From: JACPWY01 sp964603655 | GTDB lineage: Bacteria; Bdellovibrionota; FAC87; UBA2466 | Direction of reading: 5' to 3' | Assembly (NCBI GenBank): GCA_964603655.1 | Contig: CAZRVZ010000207.1 | Span: 1-26,582 of the forward strand | Length of the DNA: 26,582 nucleotides | Shown: positions 23,655 through 26,582 of the stretch, one piece after another | Layout of the letters: each line of letters begins with the position of its first letter | Position numbering within the stretch: position 1 is the stretch's first letter | Position numbers and translations under genes: made by a program | Notes under the pieces: generated by a model | The model's database searches: none | Seen by the model: the letters and a program-made list of their open reading frames with translations, nothing else | What the model was told of the DNA's origin: nothing

Positions 23655-24365
23655 ATGCCCAGAATGGATGGCCGAGGCCACGATCAGCTTCGCTTAGTAA
23701 ACATCACGCCGAATTTCCTTAAACACCCGGCCGGGTCGTGTCTCATTGAAATGGGTTCGACGCGGGTTATATGCAGCGCAATGCTTGAGAACTCAGTTCC
23801 CCCATTTCTCAAGGGCAGCGGCAGGGGGTGGATTACTGCCGAATACAGTATGCTGCCGGCATCGTCTGCTCAACGAATAGCGCGCGAGCGAAATAAAGTA
23901 GGCGGGCGAACGCATGAAATTCAACGATTGATAGGTCGATCGCTTCGTTCCTGTTTCGAACTCGGTGCTTTGGGTGAACGTTCGCTACTCGTTGACTGCG
24001 ATGTTCTAGATGCCGATGGGGGCACCCGCACCGCCGCTGTAACTGGCGCGTACGTCGCGTTAGCATTGGCGATCAGAAGTCTTCGAACGAAACTCCCTGC
24101 CTTAGAAAAGGGCCTTCATTGCGCGGTGGCCGCCGTCTCCGTGGGAATCGTAGGTGGACGGCCCGTATTGGACCTGCCGTACCAGGAAGACAAAATGGCC
24201 GATGTCGATATGAACATCGTCAAAACCTCTGCAAACAAATATGTCGAGGTTCAAGGGACAGCGGAAAACGCCGCATTCGATACAGCCACCCTGAATGAAA
24301 TGCTGAAGCTCGCCGATATCGGAATTTCCCAACTATTCGAAGCCCAGAAGCGCGCCCTTGGTTAA
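23655..24365 (+). CDS. rph: ribonuclease PH
   Basis: This is a phosphorolytic 3'-5' exoribonuclease of 236 residues that trims tRNA 3' ends. RMDGRGHDQLRLVNITPNF is the standard start. GSTRVICSAML, GRGWITAEYSMLP, GRTHEIQRLIGRSLRS, LLVDCDVLDADGGTRTAAVTG (phosphate- and metal-binding) and GRPVLDLPYQEDKMADVDMN complete the fold. The ATG at 23655 has AAGGAG upstream. The last codons overlap the next gene by 8 bp, so it is in one operon with the amidase and rdgB. A tRNA gene follows the operon. Confidence 0.97.
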   Translation: MPRMDGRGHDQLRLVNITPNFLKHPAGSCLIEMGSTRVICSAMLENSVPPFLKGSGRGWITAEYSMLPASSAQRIARERNKVGGRTHEIQRLIGRSLRSCFELGALGERSLLVDCDVLDADGGTRTAAVTGAYVALALAIRSLRTKLPALEKGLHCAVAAVSVGIVGGRPVLDLPYQEDKMADVDMNIVKTSANKYVEVQGTAENAAFDTATLNEMLKLADIGISQLFEAQKRALG

Positions 24366-24960
24366 TCCCCCCAATTCCCTGCTGATTGCCAGCCAAAACC
24401 CGGGCAAGATTGATGAGTTTCGCCAGCTTCTGAGAAAAATCCCCAGACTTTTAAGCCCTGCTGATTATCCCGCAATTAGGATTCCAGAGTTCGCCGAGAC
24501 CGGCGAAACCTACCAAGAAAACGCTTTGATAAAGGCAGAGGCATGCTCCAAACTTTTTCAGATTCCTGTTCTTGCGGATGATTCTGGACTCGAATGTGAG
24601 GCATTGGACGGTAGGCCCGGGATCCTATCCGCTCGGTTTGGTGGCAAAGACCGGTCCTGGCCCGAACGTTGGAAACTTCTCAATCAAGAGATTCAGAAGA
24701 CTAGCTCCGCAAACAGATGTGCCCGTTTTCGCGCAATTCTTTGCTTTATGGACGGATCTAACAGCCCTCAGTTTTATGAAGGGGTCGTTCGCGGAGAGAT
24801 CCTCACGGAACCCCGAGGGAATCAAGGATTCGGATACGACCCTATTTTTCTCATTCCCGCCCTGGGCAAAACATTGGCCGAAATCGATACAGTGACTAAA
24901 AACCGGATCAGCCACCGATCCCTTGCAACCCAGGCATTTTTAAAAGCGCACTTTCCTTGA
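24358..24960 (+). CDS. rdgB: XTP/dITP pyrophosphatase (RdgB/HAM1)
   Basis: This is a nucleotide-pool sanitising enzyme of 200 residues that hydrolyses dITP and XTP. LIASQNPGKIDEFRQLL is the SxNxxK substrate motif. ETGETYQENALIKAE, VLADDSGLECEALDGRPGILSARFGG, GNQGFGYDPIFLIP, LAEI and ISHRSLA follow in family order. The start is a TTG at 24358 overlapping the rph stop by 8 bp. No ATG occurs before the conserved LIASQN, so a non-ATG start is unavoidable. The rph-rdgB pairing is widespread in bacteria. Confidence 0.96.
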   Translation: MVNPPNSLLIASQNPGKIDEFRQLLRKIPRLLSPADYPAIRIPEFAETGETYQENALIKAEACSKLFQIPVLADDSGLECEALDGRPGILSARFGGKDRSWPERWKLLNQEIQKTSSANRCARFRAILCFMDGSNSPQFYEGVVRGEILTEPRGNQGFGYDPIFLIPALGKTLAEIDTVTKNRISHRSLATQAFLKAHFP

Positions 24961-24985
24961 CCAAGACCCAACCGGGCGCTACTTT
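24957..24985 (+). promoter_or_regulatory. possible promoter of tRNA-Phe
   Basis: TTGACC (24957-24962) overlaps the rdgB stop. With a 17-bp spacer it is followed by TACTTT (24980-24985), placing transcription start near 24992, seven bases before the tRNA. The -35 is good and the -10 weak. Confidence 0.4.
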
Positions 24986-24998
24986 TTGCATTCCCTTT

Positions 24999-25071
24999 GC
25001 CCAGGTAGCTCATTCGGTAGAGCAGAGGATTGAAAATCCTCGTGTGGGCGGTTCGATTCCGTCCCTGGGCA
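24999..25071 (+). tRNA. tRNA-Phe (GAA)
   Basis: A 73-nt cloverleaf with acceptor GCCCAGG/CCTGGGC and discriminator A, D arm AGCTCATTCGGTAGAGC, anticodon stem with loop TTGAAAA giving anticodon GAA, and T arm GGCGGTTCGATTCCGTC. CCA is not encoded. It is followed by TTTT. It marks the end of the housekeeping gene run in this window. Confidence 0.96.
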
Positions 25072-25117
25072 TTTTCTGAATTAAATACCCAATAAAAGTA
25101 AATACTTAGCCCAGAGA

Positions 25118-25139
25118 CCACCCACACATGTGTGGGTGG
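25118..25139. repeat. perfect 22-bp palindrome
   Basis: The left half CCACCCACACA is exactly mirrored by TGTGTGGGTGG with no spacer. In DNA it could be an operator or cruciform; in RNA the middle bases would form the loop of a strong hairpin. No T-run follows on either strand, so it is not a simple terminator. Confidence 0.85.
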
Positions 25140-25339
25140 AACTGGAGCGAAGCGTTAGCCGCGGTAGTTCCGGTGATGTTCCGCACTGGGTCGGTGATGG
25201 TCTAAGGACCGGCTGCCAGTTTGGAGCGGGAAACAATCGGGTGTGGGCGTCCTCGGGGGATGTTCTGCCAAAGCGATGGAAGGGCCCCCGGAATATACGA
25301 GGACCGTGTTTTGCAACTCCTAGCGAGCCGCCGCAAAAG

Positions 25340-25363
25340 AAAAACGGATTTAGTCTGTTTTTT
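25340..25363 (+). terminator. U-run hairpin, probable terminator
   Basis: AAAAACGGA pairs with TCTGTTTTT (9 bp with one G-U) around a TTTAG loop and is followed by a T-run ending at 25363. The stem is A-U rich and therefore weak. It overlaps the stop codon of the convergent lipoprotein gene, so it may serve both strands, although the plus-strand version pairs better. Confidence 0.4.
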
Positions 25364-26165
25364 ATGATCTTCCATCTTTCAGGGGGCAGGAAAAACTCCC
25401 CTGCATGTCGAGGTATGGTTCAATTTCTTTCGGGGCTCGAACTCGATTTCCTCGTCTTCTTTGTTCCTCAATTTCATCCAGGATAGTCTTATCAATTGCG
25501 GAAAGATGTTGAAATGAAAACGTTCCTTCTACGCCTCCATCTCGTATTTCTAGATCAACGATATTTTCACTTGCAAAGCTCAACGAAGAACTTCTGCCAC
25601 TAAAAATAAGCCCTTTCTTTGTTCGATTGTTTTGGTAGGTAGCGCGAATGCCTTCCCTATCTAATGCGCCAGCTCCAGCCGAAGAATAATGCCGCACCAT
25701 GTCTTTGAAGCCCAGCACGAGAATCGTCACATAATCTTTAGCGGGAGTTTCGCCACTCGATAACGTGAGCATAAGAACATCGTTTCTAGACACCAAGTCA
25801 GGCGAAACAAAACATTCTATTTTCTTAAACTCAATTTTCCTGTTTAGCCCGTTTGGCTGAAGACGAGCGGGCTTGTCTAAATTATTCTCCTCAATTAAGG
25901 GGTCATATTTGTAATACCCAGTGACGGTTGCCGTGGCGCTCAGCGCTATTTCAGGCTTTGTTGGATTGGCTTGAGCTTGGCCGTCTGGTTTTGGAGCTTC
26001 GGTGGCCGGCTTCGTCGTTTCTGGTTTTTCTGGCGTAACTGGATCGTTTGAGGGTACACTGATTTCCGGCTGGGTCGTGATTGGAGCATCGTGCTTCTTA
26101 TTATCACCACAACCAGCGATGAGAAAAAGTGCCACAGTCATCACGATCAGCAAGTGCTTGAACAT
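25362..26165 (-). CDS. hypothetical lipoprotein with Pro/Lys/Thr linker
   Basis: This is an exported protein of 267 residues that I do not recognise. The ATG at 26165 follows GGAGGG, and a TTG at 26180 that opens the frame is rejected because it overlaps the ribosome site. MFKHLLIVMTVALFLIAGCG is a lipoprotein signal peptide with a canonical LIAGC lipobox, so it is anchored in the inner or outer membrane. A linker of about 60 residues rich in Pro, Thr, Lys and Glu (PVTPEKPETTKPATEAPKP) follows, then a C-terminal domain of about 180 residues with alternating beta-like segments and no known motif. Two cysteines occur (one in IECFVSP, one in GSFSCPLK) and could form a disulphide. It stands alone, convergent with the structured region after tRNA-Phe. 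Confidence 0.8.
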   Translation of the reverse strand: MFKHLLIVMTVALFLIAGCGDNKKHDAPITTQPEISVPSNDPVTPEKPETTKPATEAPKPDGQAQANPTKPEIALSATATVTGYYKYDPLIEENNLDKPARLQPNGLNRKIEFKKIECFVSPDLVSRNDVLMLTLSSGETPAKDYVTILVLGFKDMVRHYSSAGAGALDREGIRATYQNNRTKKGLIFSGRSSSLSFASENIVDLEIRDGGVEGTFSFQHLSAIDKTILDEIEEQRRRGNRVRAPKEIEPYLDMQGSFSCPLKDGRS

Positions 26166-26200
26166 TATAGTACCCTCCAAGAAATATATATGAACGTAGT

Positions 26201-26229
26201 TTTATACTACTATGCGTCATACGCTTCAA
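26201..26229 (-). promoter_or_regulatory. sigma70-type promoter of lipoprotein gene
   Basis: On the minus strand TTGAAG (26229-26224) and TATAAA (26206-26201) are exactly 17 bp apart, giving a start near 26194 and a leader of about 28 nt. GTAGT and ACTAC (26196-26200 and 26206-26210) form a small dyad across the -10. Confidence 0.55.
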
Positions 26230-26349
26230 GACTGCCGGATAATTTTTTGAACATCTCTGGTGACAGAAATCGTCACATAAAAAAAAGAAAGAGGAGTTCG
26301 CGCATTGAGAGTAGCCACGCTATTTGATGGCACTTTTTTCACTATAAAT

Positions 26350-26407
26350 GAGGGGGCTCACCCCCCTCAAACTCCCCCGAAACCCTCTGATGCGTACATC
26401 AGAGGGT
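26350..26407 (+). terminator. double hairpin, second one terminator-like
   Basis: GAGGGGG (26350-26356) pairs with CCCCCTC (26362-26368). ACCCTCTGATG (26382-26392) pairs perfectly with CATCAGAGGGT (26397-26407) around a CGTA loop. The second is followed by CCTATTTTCGTTTTT on the plus strand, like a terminator. No plus-strand gene upstream is evident, so it may end a small RNA or act on a transcript from elsewhere. Confidence 0.45.
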
Positions 26408-26498
26408 CCTATTTTCGTTTTTGGGCAATAACTATGCCAGAGCTAAACACACGGGTCTTTGTAAGTGATGAATACTCATCAACTATTTTTTTGCACGG

Positions 26499-26567
26499 TA
26501 ATTGATGGCAAATTTTCGTAAACATCATTTAATCTGATTGGCCGTAGGCACAAGCTACCATCAATTA
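26499..26567. repeat. 10-bp inverted repeat at right edge
   Basis: TAATTGATGG (26499-26508) and CCATCAATTA (26558-26567) are perfect inverted arms about 50 bp apart. The flanking GCAAATT (26508-26514) and AATTTGC (26567-26573) make a second, offset inverted pair. The region between has no recognised gene. It could be a regulatory or recombination site, or chance in A/T-rich DNA. Confidence 0.4.
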
Positions 26568-26582
26568 ATTTGCTCGTTCTCA

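Larger units (their letters stand above)
25118..25363 (+). ncRNA. candidate structured non-coding RNA of unknown class
   Basis: This stretch of about 245 bases has no convincing protein but many nested inverted repeats. These are: a perfect 22-bp palindrome (25118-25139); GGAACT/AGTTCC (25138-25143 with 25166-25171); ACTGG-GTCGGT pairing with ACCGGC-TG-CCAGT (25185-25195 with 25208-25220); GTCCTCG-GGGG pairing with CCCC and CGAGGAC (25249-25259 with 25285-25288 and 25298-25304, with a bulge); and TTTTGC/GCAAAA (25309-25314 with 25333-25338). It ends in a U-run hairpin (25340-25363). It starts about 47 bp after tRNA-Phe. No hallmark of RNase P, tmRNA, SRP or 6S RNA was recognised. The strand is inferred from the terminator. 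A decayed mobile-element end is the main alternative. Confidence 0.4.
26230..26582. other. about 350 bp without a convincing gene, rich in inverted repeats
   Basis: No frame here has family character or a good ribosome site. It holds two adjacent hairpins (26350-26407), a 10-bp inverted repeat near the edge (26499-26567), and a small GTGAC/GTCAC dyad (26260-26276) that could be a regulatory site for the lipoprotein promoter. Base composition is A/T-rich outside the hairpins. Confidence 0.6.

Noticed and set aside
25118..25363. RNase P, tmRNA, SRP or 6S RNA
   Set aside because: I looked for the conserved RNase P GAGGAAAGTCC and ACAGAA segments, tmRNA ends and the SRP GGAAGGAAGC loop and found none. 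6S cannot be excluded by eye but no central-bubble layout was apparent.
25130..25486. 118-codon plus-strand frame
   Set aside because: It starts at a GTG inside the palindrome, has no ribosome site, shows repeat-derived peptide and runs into the opposite lipoprotein gene.
26190..26327. 45-codon plus-strand frame starting ATG at 26190
   Set aside because: It overlaps the lipoprotein promoter, has no Shine-Dalgarno and no recognisable features.
26324..26348. promoter TTGATG/TATAAA ahead of the double hairpin
   Set aside because: The spacer is only 13 bp, too short for a sigma70 promoter.
26305..26505. 66-codon plus-strand frame across the double hairpin
   Set aside because: It has a TTG start and is translated through two strong hairpins, with no ribosome site.
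1..26582. CRISPR array, insertion sequence or phage genes
   Set aside because: No regularly spaced repeats, transposase, integrase or phage structural protein was found in the window.

Overview
The window is a chromosomal stretch from a Gram-negative bacterium. It carries lipoboxes, a SEDS peptidoglycan polymerase, a sigma54 activator and a CAU tRNA without encoded CCA. The housekeeping core rpsU - GatB/YqeY - dnaG - rpoD, together with SpoIID/amidase genes and a CHASE2 kinase/NtrC pair, looks most like the Bdellovibrionota or neighbouring former Deltaproteobacteria. That placement is inference from gene content. No database search was run.

Layout. (1) 1-5290, minus strand: a tight run tdk > hpt > trmB-like > M14 peptidase > GT2 glycosyltransferase > DegT aminotransferase > secreted PsbP-like protein cut by the left edge. 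It starts from a recognisable promoter just upstream of tdk. The first three genes serve nucleotide salvage and tRNA modification. The last four look like envelope or surface-sugar genes. (2) 5484-7494: single or divergent small genes, namely an isoprenylcysteine/phospholipid methyltransferase-family membrane protein, a Nudix CoA-pyrophosphatase-like enzyme, a HinT-type HIT protein, and a small Ser/Thr-rich probable lipoprotein behind a well-spaced -24/-12 (sigma54) promoter. (3) 7565-9497: a small toxin-type module, a class II Fic protein divergent from a BrnT/BrnA-like toxin-antitoxin pair. The AT-rich control region between them holds two dyads that overlap the two predicted promoters. (4) 9578-14214, minus strand: CHASE2 sensor kinase > NtrC-type sigma54 activator > ftsW-like SEDS gene, co-directional and closely spaced. 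(5) 14286-20380, minus strand: the macromolecular synthesis operon rpsU > yqeY > aag > dnaG > rpoD, then a CAU tRNA and a coiled-coil zinc-ribbon protein. (6) 20384-24960: spoIID-like > queA on the minus strand, divergent from amidase > rph > rdgB on the plus strand, ending at tRNA-Phe. (7) 25072-26582: beyond tRNA-Phe no housekeeping gene is seen. There is a roughly 245-nt hairpin-rich region that starts with a perfect 22-bp palindrome and ends in a U-run hairpin, a novel lipoprotein, and about 400 bp with strong inverted repeats but no convincing gene.

How it fits together. The sigma54 activator in region 4 and the sigma54-type promoter in region 2 suggest a local regulatory link between a periplasm-sensing kinase and small exported proteins. 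An ftsW-like gene in the same operon ties that signal to the cell wall. The divergent SpoIID-like transglycosylase and amidase are complementary wall-cutting activities. The best candidates for something undescribed are the structured region after tRNA-Phe, the kinase-regulator-FtsW operon, and the doubly dyad-controlled Fic/BrnTA module.
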